DNA of 64,000 nucleotides from Cardiocondyla obscurior. Taxonomy: Eukaryota > Arthropoda > Insecta > Hymenoptera > Formicidae. The DNA lies in contig NC_091864.1 of assembly GCF_019399895.1 (NCBI RefSeq), positions 8,534,001 through 8,598,000 on the forward strand, given 5' to 3'. This document shows, one piece after another, positions 11,479 through 22,097 of this stretch (positions within the stretch are counted from its first letter, which is position 1; every line of letters begins with the position of its first letter). A program made the position numbers and the translations under genes. The notes beneath the pieces were generated by a model. That model saw only the letters and a list, made by a program, of their open reading frames with translations. It was not told where the DNA came from and did not search any database.

Positions 11479-13503
11479 ACTTGGTCTTAAAACGGCTCTG
11501 TACGCCTATTTTTTAAGTTGTTATTCACGTTATTCGTCGCGTGGTCTTCGTAGATTTTTTTATATCAATTTTCGCAAATTAAAGAGAACAAAATATTCGT
11601 GCCGCGAAGCTTCGGGTTTGCACAAAGACTGAGCGCCGTTCTAAACTATAGCTTCTCGTCAAATCGATATATACCGGCATGTTTTTTAAATACGATTGCC
11701 ATAGTTCTGGCCTTTATAAAAGCTTTATTAGAGACAGCCGCAAATAAACTGATAGCTATATTGATGTCTTCCTTAATGATAGAAAGCAACTTGAGCCCTT
11801 GAGATTTGTGGAAAAGATTCGAACAAATTGAGCAAAGTAAGGAACACGTGTAATCCTGAAAATATTAAGAATAATTTGAAATACTAATAGATTAAACTGT
11901 CTACTCGTCATATTTCTGCATGTCACATTGAAATATTACGGACGGACCGCAGTTCTCACGTGTTTCTGCGATTATCAATTAATAACGAATGTAAGTGCGG
12001 GCTCGCACGCCACAATTATCGCCATTATTGAACTATTAAAGAGTAAAAATACACATCGAAGACGCGATAACTAGATAAACAAGTTTGTTATGTGCGTTTT
12101 CGTTAACGTACATATAAAAACTTGAAAGCAAAGATTATTTTTCTGAAAAACATGATGCTGGAATAAAAGCAGAATAGAATAATTATAAATTTTATTTAAC
12201 AGTTTCTAAAAAAGAGAAATTGTTCCTGAAGAAGAACAACAGTTATTATTTGAAAAACTGCTGTAGCATTTCATTAGCTAGCTTGGGGATATTAACGTCA
12301 AAAAATTTTCTTTCGTTAATTGTTAGTTTAAAATAGCGATGTTTAAATATCACGCGGCGTGGTCGTTATGAAATCTTCAGACAAATAGTAAAACAGGGAT
12401 GCACATTCAACGCGCGCTGCTTCTGATTCACAGCGCTCATTCGTTAGCTTTAAATTGCTCTCATTTAAAAACTACTGTTCGGATGGAATTTTACCACGGG
12501 AAAAAGTTGTTTCTCGTACAGGAAAAAAAAATAAAAAAAAAAAAATAAAATAAAATAAAAGTTGCATTGTGCATTCCACATGCGTGAATTCTAGGACACC
12601 TTACACAGACGCGTTACATAAAAACATGCACACATAAAATAACTCTGCAATGAGTAAAAGAAGATACTTCTATCACCGCGGTTGCGTCTGATATTAATTG
12701 GATTTACGAAGCCTTCGAAAATGCTTTGCATATATACGACGTAACTTCGCGACAGTTGATAAGACGGAATTTACCCGTTAACAAGATTTCAAGGAGAAAG
12801 AAGAAGATTTCGGTCCGGTCTTGCGGAAACTTTTTGTTCACGACAAAGCCAACGCGGGTCAAGATTCTGCAAAGATGTAACGCTCCCAGGAACTATGCTA
12901 AAAGTTCTCCCGTCGTCAAGTGACCAGCGAAGGTGAGATTTTCGAACTTTATACCTATGCAATTAGCAGAAAATGTATATTATCCTGGCGTATTTTAATT
13001 ATAACCTTTACCAAATATTGTAATAAGTAAAATAATGGATAATGAAGCAGAAATATTGGCAAATACATAAAATATAAAAGTTTTACATTAACCATAATTA
13101 AATATGACTTATTTATAATACTAATAACTTAATTAACGTATTTATTATTTGCTTGATTAATATTACGTTGGTTGCAGAAGACAAATAATAATAAAATTTT
13201 TTCTTGATAATACTTTTTGTCTCCTCTTTGCCTAAGTTTAATTTATTTACGGGATAGAATTAATTTAAAAAAATTAATTAAAACGTTTAAAATTTTTTTT
13301 AATTAAAAATGTTATTCTTTTCATTAATAAATTATATATTACACACCAGTTTAAATCGTCATTTTCTTAATCTGTTTAATTGTAAATCTTATTTGTGCGA
13401 GATCGAAATCCACAATGTATAAAAATATTCTGAAGCAAATTAGTGTGAAAAAATATCGAGCCCCCAACGCGTTACACAACTATATTAAATCTACATTACA
13501 AAA
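11479..13503. other. Intergenic region between GST-A and GST-B
   Basis: This is the upstream region of GST-A. CAG acceptor-like sites just upstream on the - strand suggest a non-coding leader exon. A TATAAAG on the - strand near 11714-11720 is a weak promoter candidate without a clear initiator. There are A-rich tracts at 12521-12560 and a generally AT-rich block at 12940-13440. The small open frames (11599-11802, 12726-12923 +) have no recognisable features. The GST-B 3' UTR occupies the right end; a - strand AATAAA reads at 13242-13247. Confidence 0.5.
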
Positions 13504-15278
13504 TTACTTATTTTTGCGGAGATTGTCGACGAAATCCTTAAACGCTTTCATACCGGCACTTTCGATTTCATTGAACTTAGGTGCTTCGGATTGAATTCTG
13601 TCGTACCATTTCAAAATGTTGCTATATTTGCTCAAGTCGTGGTCCATAAGCTGCAAAAAAAAAACCGTCAATATTTACGTTGCTTATTCAGCAATTTTCA
13701 ATAATTTAGAAAATTATATTGACAATGTTTTTTTTTAACAGAAAGCAAATTAGCACTTTTATCTAAAAATCTAAAATATACTAATTTTATTAGTATTTTA
13801 GCGATCCGCGTGTACTTTGCGATTGTTTTGTTTACGAGACTCGTTTTCTACCTTAAAATTCGAAATGGTGACGACCAGGGCGAGATCGGCAAGGGTCAGA
13901 GTTTTTCCAGCCGCGTAATTCTCCCCTTCCAGGAATTTGTCCAGGAAGGACAGAACGTTGTTGATCTTCTCGAACTTCGCCTGATCCGGAGTGACGCCAG
14001 TGAATATCAGCGTGTACTGTAATTAGCGTTCGCACACGTACAGTCATTCGTTGATCATTACGTGTAATTTGCAAAGTATCCAAGGATAACTTACGTAATA
14101 ATCGGCGAACGACTGGTATAGAGATCCCAGGTCGAAATACAGCCTTTGGTCGACCACGGCTCGTTTCTTCGGCTCTTTGGGATAGAGAGAATCGTTCTTG
14201 CCGTATTGATTGGCCAGGTAGGTCATAATCGCGCGGCTGCGAGGCGTGCGAATAATTGATAAATAATTGGGGCACTTGTTTTATCGACAATTACGCGAAA
14301 AGTTATTATTTTACATGCGCAAATTGAAAAACCAGCCATCACACAACTACTTTTGATGTAGTAGCAAATTTGAACAATAAATGTAGATTATTTTATATAT
14401 GTAAAAATTAAATTGCAATATTTGGTGAATATTAGTATGGAAATTTTAAAAGATGCGTACCTCTCCCACAAATACACGCCATTGTCGTCTAACGTTGGAA
14501 TTGTATGTTGTGGGTTCATCTATGTTAAAGAAAAAAAAATTACTTTAAAAATTTCTAACGACATTCGAAACTTGGAATCTATTGTTGCTCGAAAAATCGC
14601 TCGTGCTTTTTTTAATATTAAAATATATTTAAAGCATTCTTTTTAAAAAGCATATCTTGTTTCAAAAAAATGTTCTATTTTTATTATAAATTGATGCATA
14701 TACCCCTTCAACATTAATATCGATATTGTTATTGCGAAATAAATTTGTGTATAAAAAAAAGTCAGTATCAAGAGAAAAATTAAATATAAACAGAATATTT
14801 AATGCTGCCGTTACATGAAATATTTTATCATTTACATAAAATGTTTTTATACCTTTAATATTTTCAATAACAAAAATATTAAAAAACGTAGTAGCGAATA
14901 AATTGTCAATACATTCGCAGCATGAGATTCGTCTATTGAATCCAAAGAAGATTCCAATTTTACATTTTCCGAAAGTTCTTTCAAAAATATTAGAAAGCGG
15001 CAAAGTATTTAATAATTTATTTCAAATAAATAAAAATTCTAGTGCTATTTTTTTTTCGCTCTCGTGTCTTCAAAAATAAGGATTTAATTTAAATGTCACG
15101 CTTGCGTAACGTTAACTATTAAAAAGCTTCAGATCACCTTGAGAAATTCGGGTTTTAGGTGCTCGCCGGCCATGAGGTCAGTGTTCTTCAAGTTTATATC
15201 TACTCCTATAGCCGCCGCCGCCAAGCGCACGGCTCGACATGGTGCACTTCCGGGAACTTGGTAAAGATCGATGGGCAT
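13504..15278 (-). CDS. Delta-class glutathione S-transferase GST-B
   Basis: Predicted cytosolic GST and the most canonical member of the trio. Exons in transcript order are 15278-15138, 14519-14461, 14236-14095, 14016-13852 and 13650-13504 (TAA 13506-13504). Phases are 0/2/0/0 and the product has 217 residues, the usual length for the class. Domain 1 has MPIDLYQVPGSAPCR with catalytic Ser S11, NPQHTIP (48-55 region; His H52 retained) and WESR at 65-68. Domain 2 has KNDSLYPKEPKKRAVVDQRL, LYFDLGSLYQSFADYY with the tyrosine-rich hydrophobic-site helix, LEGENYAAGKTLTLADLALV, and an ordinary C-terminal helix ending LRKNK. Exon lengths 141/59/142/165/147 match GST-A and GST-C almost exactly, which supports tandem duplication. 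The initiator ATG lies just after a splice acceptor, with a separate leader exon upstream. All G-site residues are present, so I expect an active enzyme. Confidence 0.97.
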
Positions 15279-15851
15279 CTTAAAATCTGCGAAAACGTGC
15301 GACGCGCTATTAATGAAGCGGCCAGTAGTCTAGGTGATCGATCGCCACGTCAGGCAGTAAGAATCGCTCGGGTAGCGAAAATAGTAAAACTATTTATAAC
15401 GAAAAGCGAAAATAGATGATTGTTGAAGTAGATTAAAAGAAAAAAAAAAAAAAAATTTTTTAATAAGCAGGGAAATACGAGGGAAACCAACTAACATATC
15501 GAGCGACGCAATCTCGCGAGATATTTCGAACAAATCTAATTTAAGACATATAAATTCGTGTTATCAGTTAACGAGGTTGAACCGGCTCAATAATATACGC
15601 CACGCGCCAACAAACCCGTTGCTTTACACACTCAACTATACGCACTGAAGAACAGCATTCGCAACTTTTCCACGTTCATAAATTATCACGTAACGAGGAG
15701 CAATTCGAGCCGCTCGTCGAGCTCCTCCTCGCGCAAAACGCAACTATTCGCGATCGCTGAGGCGGTCTTATCACTCCGGTGGTTTCGGCGAGTTGTTGCG
15801 CGAAGGTGAAAAGGGACGCGGAAAGGGATGAGAAGTCGCGGCGGAACGAAC

Positions 15852-15904
15852 CTGCAAACTCCACTCTTCGAAGACGAGCGCGGTGAGATTATGGCGAACT
15901 GTCT
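15852..15904 (-). other. Putative non-coding first exon of GST-B
   Basis: On the - strand a predicted start at 15904 leads to a donor reading TTTGCAG|gttcgt, with exon end 15852. The best partner acceptor is tttcgcag at 15288-15287, which would add eight leader bases before the ATG at 15278. This rests on the core promoter spacing and splice consensus; no transcript was available. Confidence 0.5.
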
Positions 15905-15934
15905 GACCGGCACGGTCGCGCTGCGCAATTTATA
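15904..15934 (-). promoter_or_regulatory. Core promoter of GST-B: TATA box plus initiator
   Basis: The - strand carries TATAAAT at 15934-15928 and an initiator-like GTCAGAC whose A is at 15904, 30 nt downstream. This is the classical arthropod TATA-Inr spacing, and it lies about 625 nt upstream of the GST-B ATG, consistent with a leader exon and intron. TATA promoters are common in inducible genes; induction here is inference. Confidence 0.6.
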
Positions 15935-18900
15935 AAGAGCCGCCGGCACAGCCTCTCCAATGTACGCACGCAAGAGGGAGATCGATTAAGAGAGGTTCTC
16001 AATGTTTACTGGTGTGTCGGGAGCGTCGGCCACTCGCCTGCGACTTTCGCACACGTACCCCGATTACGCGGCGTAATGCCGATAAGTGATAACGGTTCTC
16101 GGTGCCCGGCGAGGAAGGGGGGGGGGAGCGATACGTGACTTATTAAGAGCTAGATCGAGCCGTCCGATCGCGAGCGGCGATACCTCATTCCCCCGTGAAT
16201 CGACCGCCCTTTTGTTCCCGCTCACGACATTATCGTTCCGCCAGACGCGATTTTTTTGCGGCTTTGGTTAACGAAATTTACATAAATTCATTACTCAATG
16301 TTGCAACGCTGGGTGAAAGAGGTTCGCGATGTGTTTGCTTGAAATGGGCGAGAAAAGTACCGCTAGAAAAGTATCTCGCACGCTCTGATAAACGGAATGA
16401 TAAGATGCGCGCCGGCTTGAGTAGCGATTTAATTCGCGATTGGTCTCGTCAGCGTTTTTCGCGCACCGGCTTTTCATCCGCTGTCCGGTATTAATTAGCT
16501 TCGGCGTATTGACGATTCGTGACGGAAAAACTTGCCAATCATGGTCCTCCTTGCGCATCGCGAAGAAACTCGAAAGTTCTATGTTATCGCTGCTCGGGGA
16601 CTGACTCAGCGGGATTCGTATCGAGCGGAAAAAATGACGTTGATCTCATCCACGCCTACCACTTGCTGAAGCAACATTAGACTCCTTTTCAACGACCGAC
16701 GAACCTTATTTTACCCGAAAATAATTATTTCACCTTATGAATTTATTACACTAAATCATACTATTAACGTATTAATTACGTTCCTATAAATATTAATTTT
16801 ATTTAATTACAAACAACGTAATTTTTATAATTTGCAACTCTGCTTTTGAATTTTGGATTTGCTTTTTCAACATTCTAGTTGAAGTCTACCATAAGTCCTC
16901 GTGGAACAACAGAACGCGATGTAGCAGGTAGATATTTATTTCCCTCCTACGAGTTACGTAAGTTTCAGCTTGCTCGAGATTTCATCTTACGCAGAAACTG
17001 ACGGCGGACAACCACTGGACAGCAAGTGAAAGCATTAGATGTCTAGGCAACCTTGGAGCTCAAGGTTTCGCCTTCCTACGATGTGTTGCGCGTTCATCGC
17101 GTTGCGAGCGTCGGGCATCGCTGCATCGTGCGAATGCAGCGAGCGAGGACAACGTGGTATTCGAAGGTGATCGTTATCAGCGCGAACAAGCAGACATTGG
17201 GAAAGTGAAATTGGTCTTGAAGAGGAAAATTGTGTTGTTCCAACAATCAAAGTGTGACTCTTGAAAAGTCAGCGATGAAAGACATCGAATTTTCTGACAA
17301 ATCTCTTTCTTTCTCTCTCTCTCTCTCTCTCTCCCCTTTTACCCTCAGACTCTTATTTGACGCTAAAAAAACTTGTGCGCTTTTCTTAAACGATGTTTAT
17401 TTCAAGATCAGATACTTCGGTCCGCGTATTTAAAAAGTGAATCAATGCTTGTTCTAGCATTCGCTAGCATACTCGTTATAAATAATAATTCGCGATAAAT
17501 AAAACCAGGATGTTGCGTGTATGTGCGTGCTAACTTTGATTTTCCCATTACATAATACCTCGGCTTTTGTCCATACTGCGCGCTAGTGCTCGCTTCCAAT
17601 TAACCCTTTTAGGAATCAATGACCGTAGATTCAAACGTCGAATTTAGCTTCCGTATATTTAATAAAATATTTTATCAAATATTAATGCAATGCAGAATAA
17701 ATGCTACTTGTTTTATTTCAAAATATATAAAACGCGAGGCGTTTCAATTATTGCAGTGCCACGATCTAAAGTGCACGACGAACTAATGGAAGTGCGATCG
17801 ATCGCCAAGTGAACGATCGTTCGTGGCACACTTTTTTTTTTTTATTCCAGAGCTACGCAAAGTTGATGTCACGTTTCCACGCGAGGCTGACGTTATGATC
17901 GAAATAAGTGCGTTTTCGAGATGGCGTGTCGCAGATGCGACAAGTCTCGCCACGTTCGACGCAAAACCGACGGTTTTAATTGCGGTCGACTGGCCGGCAA
18001 CTTTTCCAAAAAGAACGGCATTATCGCGTAAGTGGCTTCTATCGAATTATTAGCTGCTTGCGGTCCGGCCGGCGTTTAAACTTTTAACAGAATTACACTC
18101 GGAAGTTTCCGACAAAGCGAATTAATTTGCCACGAAGCTAACTAGCATAAAGCGATTAAGTTAATAACGCCGATAGATTATCGCAAACTGCGAGATCGGA
18201 CTAGTCCGGAGAAGGTTTTTTTCCACGTCGCGGTATTAAGATCGGATCTCGTCGTGTGACTTTATCGCAACGGCCTTCTATAACACTTCACAAGACGAAT
18301 TGAAAATCATATATTGTAAGTGAGGAATTATATTTCAGAAGAAACTTGCCCTTTTTTTTAAACGTACCCTTTGAAAAAGATATAGCTGTATGAGAAGACA
18401 GAATTCCCGAACGGTTTACTCTTTTTTTTCTAGAATTTTTTTTTCTATTTTGTTATATAAAAAAAAACCCGTTACTATAGAATTACCTTGTATAGACTAT
18501 TCTCTTGCAGAGCACCAGTTAAAGTTAAGTGGATTTTAACTGCTTTCCGCAACTGAAAGTATGTGTGCTCTTAAGTGTGTCGTTGCTCGAGCAAAAAGAA
18601 CGAGCACGGTTTGTTTTTTAACATTTATTTTTATATACCTAACTTTTAATTAATTAGCGTGATTTGATATAAATTTAAATAAAACTTAAATTTAATACAA
18701 TTACTAACAATCTCATTTGTATTACTTTATTACTATTCTAAGGTAAAATATTAAATGTGTGGATGAGTTCGAAATTAATATAATAATTATCAATTTAATT
18801 ATACAAAAAAAAAGAAAGAAAAAAAAACATTAAATATTACATTTACATCGAGCAATATTTTCGTGCTTCTCTATTCCGTCGATTAGTTTCTCAGATTACT

Positions 18901-20512
18901 TTTTACAGATCTTACGACTTACAAATATCTAGGGAGTCGATCAGAGAAAAGGCAAAATCGCGTCGCGACATATCCGGGCAGCACGAGTCGCCAGATGCAG
19001 CAATGGTTTCTTGCCGCCTTGAAACCTACTGAATCCTACGACTGCGGTACGCATTTCCCGCCTCGTCATCGTCATACACCGGTTGCTACTCATGCTAGTC
19101 GTTGCGTAATTGTCCGCAATAATGTGGCAGGAATGGCCAATCCTGCCCGCGTTTATTATCGAAATGGCAATGTCAACGGAAATTAAACGATACACGGTCG
19201 CGTTGATATGCGGAGCTCGGCGAGAAAATTGGATAACACTAAGCACACTTTTGTTATCAATTATGCAATATATGTCGCGTCTTTCTGCCTGTCATTGGTC
19301 TCACAATCAGAGATAACTCGATATACTGAGACAAATATTAGTTACTGTCAAATCCATATTTTTAATGATATTTATGACGATAAATATGATTATATTTATT
19401 ATATGTAATTATATTTTTTAAATTAAGATTTAATTACTTACATTTATCGTCGGAAATATTACGAAGTTATAGCTGGTTTCCAAAGTAACAGTACTTTTCT
19501 CTCGACGTGTATAAATAGAGCTGTACTAGTTTGAGATAAGACGTTTAAACTTTCGATAACAATGTTATTATCGCTGGTGCGGTAACGTTGATATTATGTT
19601 GTTAAGGTCAGAAAGATAGTCCAGCTGTTAGACGTTTATTCAAGTCATCGGTATGTCAACTTATGCTATTTATTAAATAACGTTACATCTACGAATTTCT
19701 TATTGCTCCGAGGTTCAATTGTAATAAATTCTTTTTTTTTCGGTCTGTATCTGAAATTGTCAGCCTTTTCAATTTTTTTTTCTGTCTTGAAACGCGTCGA
19801 AAAAAAAAAAAGGGAAGTGGGCTTATTTTTTCCCCCTCGTTCATTTGCTCGTTATCTATTCCTAATGAGTTCTCTTGTCATCGTCTGTAATTCATTTTTA
19901 CACTAATTAAGTAAACGTGACATTCGACTGTTAATCCTCGGCAGATAAATGAAAACAACATCTTTCTTCTGTCGAAAATCAATAATGACGATCGCTTTTT
20001 TTTTCTTTTTATTATCCGCGTTATCGATGATCTCCTTGAAAAGCGCAATATGTGTCACGAAACGTGTACACTTCGCATGACTGGTCGTTACGCTGTAATT
20101 AAGAGAATGAAGTGTAACGATGACAAGGCGCGGTGCAGCGCCGTTGACTTTATGTAATTCGCGGGTCGACGTGGCCATTATATTCTTTCAACGTTTTGCC
20201 AGACGAATATTGATTCTCGTTGGTTTTATAAATTTTATAGCGGGCACACTATCCGTGGGGACAAGTGCGCCTGTAAAATTACCGAGAGTTGAAGTGTCGT
20301 GAAAAATAAACGAGTCCTCCGCTTATCCCGCGAGGTTAATAATAAATTAGCCTCTACACGTGCATATTTTTATCGGGCTCGCTCTTACAAATATATAATC
20401 GTGCGGAAAAAAAACCCAGATATCGCGCGCCGCGACGTCTTACTCCAAATGAAGAATTTTTCGAGTAAATCAGCGTTTCAGTAACGCCTCGAAAGCGATT
20501 GGTATTACGTGG
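15935..20512. other. Intergenic region between GST-B and GST-C
   Basis: About 4.6 kb without a recognisable gene. It alternates CpG-rich stretches (15935-16640, 19000-19230) with AT-rich ones (16700-16870, 18600-18840, 19380-19450). It contains a TC microsatellite at 17312-17333 and an A/T homopolymer-rich patch around 19729-19812. I searched for leftover GST exon motifs (NPQHTIP, ESR, TIADL) on both strands and saw none, so there is no sign of a fourth, decayed copy. Confidence 0.5.
17312..17333. repeat. TC microsatellite
   Basis: A pure run of TC dinucleotides (about 11 units), preceded by TCTCTTTCTT. Confidence 0.9.
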
Positions 20513-20518
20513 TTTATT
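20513..20518 (-). terminator. Polyadenylation signal of GST-C
   Basis: TTTATT on the + strand is AATAAA on the - strand, about 160 nt past the GST-C stop codon. The call rests on motif and distance only. Confidence 0.45.
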
Positions 20519-20676
20519 ATAACAGAGCCGTTGAAACGCTCGGCGGGCGCGGTGTAAGAAGCGAATTTAAATTCTATAAGGCGTAATAATGAGATTCCAT
20601 GTCTAATCTCGATCTCAGGTAAACGAGTTACTATCGATCCCGCGCTTTGGGCGTGCACAAATATCCCATATCCGCG

Positions 20677-21169
20677 TTAACTAGATTCTTGCAGGTTCGC
20701 GTGGTACATCTCGGTAAACGCTTTAACGCCCATGGCGTGCACCTCCTCGAACCCAAATCTCTCCAGGCTCTCCTTGCAGCGATCGTAATAAGCAGCGACG
20801 TTATCGTAACGGCTGATGTCGAAGTCGAAACACTGCAACCGAGAAATTCACCTCGGCACATGGTTTTTCGTACGACCGCGCGATACGAGGCCGTCCCCCG
20901 TCGCGGAGAAAAGGGAGACTTACCAGCATCGTGCAAATGGTTGTACTAAGAGTGAAGTCAGCGATTGTCAAATTATCACCGGTCGCGAATTCCCTACCGT
21001 CGAGAAGAGCGTTCAGCACTTGAAATGATTTTTCCACCCGAGCGACTTCTGCCTCGTTAAGAGAGTTGGCCAGGCCTCTGCATATCGGGAACTGCACAAC
21101 AATCCGTATCAATGAGTGATATGGAGAAAAAATTCGCACTGATGCGATTTTAGATTTTTTAAATCATTA

Positions 21170-21200
<31 letters not shown>

Positions 21201-21989
21201 GAGTGGAATTTGTTTGAATTATAGTGCAGTTCGCGAATTGTAATTCGAAGGATTGTGAAATGAATACTAGTACGTACAAAACATTTCAGAAAGCCGAGAT
21301 AGAGGCTGCCGGCATCGAAATACATCATTTGATCCACCACCGCCCGCTGTTTCGGATCTTTCGGATAAAGAGCGTCATTTTTCGCGTATTTGCCGACTAA
21401 ATATGCCATAATAGGGCGACTGTAACAACGCAAATTCTAGATTAACACTAACGATAAGTTATCGATACAGATTTTAGAATATGCATCCCGCACGTACCTC
21501 TCCCATAAAATAAAACCGTCGTCGTCGATGGTTGGTATTGTATGTTGCGGATTCATCTAAAATAAGATAGCTTTAAAAAGAATCTGGGGACACGATTTTT
21601 TATACTCGCTCGTTTAAAAAATGTGCACGCTAAAAATTATTTAATGTACAAAAAGAATTAAAAAAAAGAAAATTAACATAACTATAAAACTTAATAAAAA
21701 ATAAATGCATGTTGAATGTAAAATTATTAAACGTCCATATAAAAATTAAAAAGTAATATAGTTATTAGATGTACAACATATAAACATATATTAAATGTTA
21801 AAAATATTAGATTTGTGCAAAAAACGGGAGCGACGTGAGCTAAAAAACCTGTACGAATTCTGGCGTCAAATGTTCCCCTTTCATGGGATTCACGAGCTTG
21901 AAATTAAAGTGAATGCCCAGTGCTTTTGCGAGCAGCATAATGGTGCGACAAGGCGGACTTGGCGGTAAGTAATAACAATCAATCGGCAT
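20677..21989 (-). CDS. Delta-class glutathione S-transferase GST-C, with altered hydrophobic pocket
   Basis: Predicted cytosolic GST. Exons in transcript order are 21989-21849, 21556-21498, 21419-21278, 21091-20924 and 20832-20677 (TAA 20679-20677). Phases are 0/2/0/0 and the product has 221 residues. Domain 1 has MPIDCYYLPPSPPCR with catalytic Ser S11, NPQHTIP with His H52, and WESR at 65-68 followed by Pro where Ala is usual. Domain 2 has KNDALYPKDPKQRAVVDQ, a YFDAGSLY helix, LLDGREFATGDNLTIADFTL, and a normal C-terminus ending LQESS. The helix that lines the substrate site in delta GSTs normally continues with tyrosines (as in SFADYY of GST-B); here it reads LGFLKCFFPICRG, with Cys and Phe, and is followed by a shorter connector. 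That suggests a different substrate range. The glutathione site is complete, so it is probably an active enzyme. Confidence 0.96.
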
Positions 21990-22028
21990 TTCGTTGCTGT
22001 TTCGCTCTCCCTTGTTGCTTTGCACTTA

Positions 22029-22047
22029 TCTCTCTCTCTCTCTCTCT
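22029..22047. repeat. TC microsatellite in the GST-C leader
   Basis: A run of TC units (GA on the transcribed strand) between the predicted GST-C start site and its ATG. If the leader is unspliced, this GA tract is part of the 5' UTR. Confidence 0.8.
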
Positions 22048-22089
22048 TTTTTTTCTCTCGCGTCCCACTCAGTTCTCCTTCGTACCGGA

Positions 22090-22097
22090 TTTTTATA
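22090..22097 (-). promoter_or_regulatory. TATA box of GST-C
   Basis: TATAAAAA on the - strand, about 100 nt upstream of the GST-C ATG. A start about 30 nt downstream (near 22067) would give a leader of about 78 nt containing the GA microsatellite. No strong initiator match is visible. Confidence 0.5.

Noticed and set aside
20647..20949. + strand open frame over GST-C exon 5
   Set aside because: It is antisense to well-supported GST-C coding sequence.
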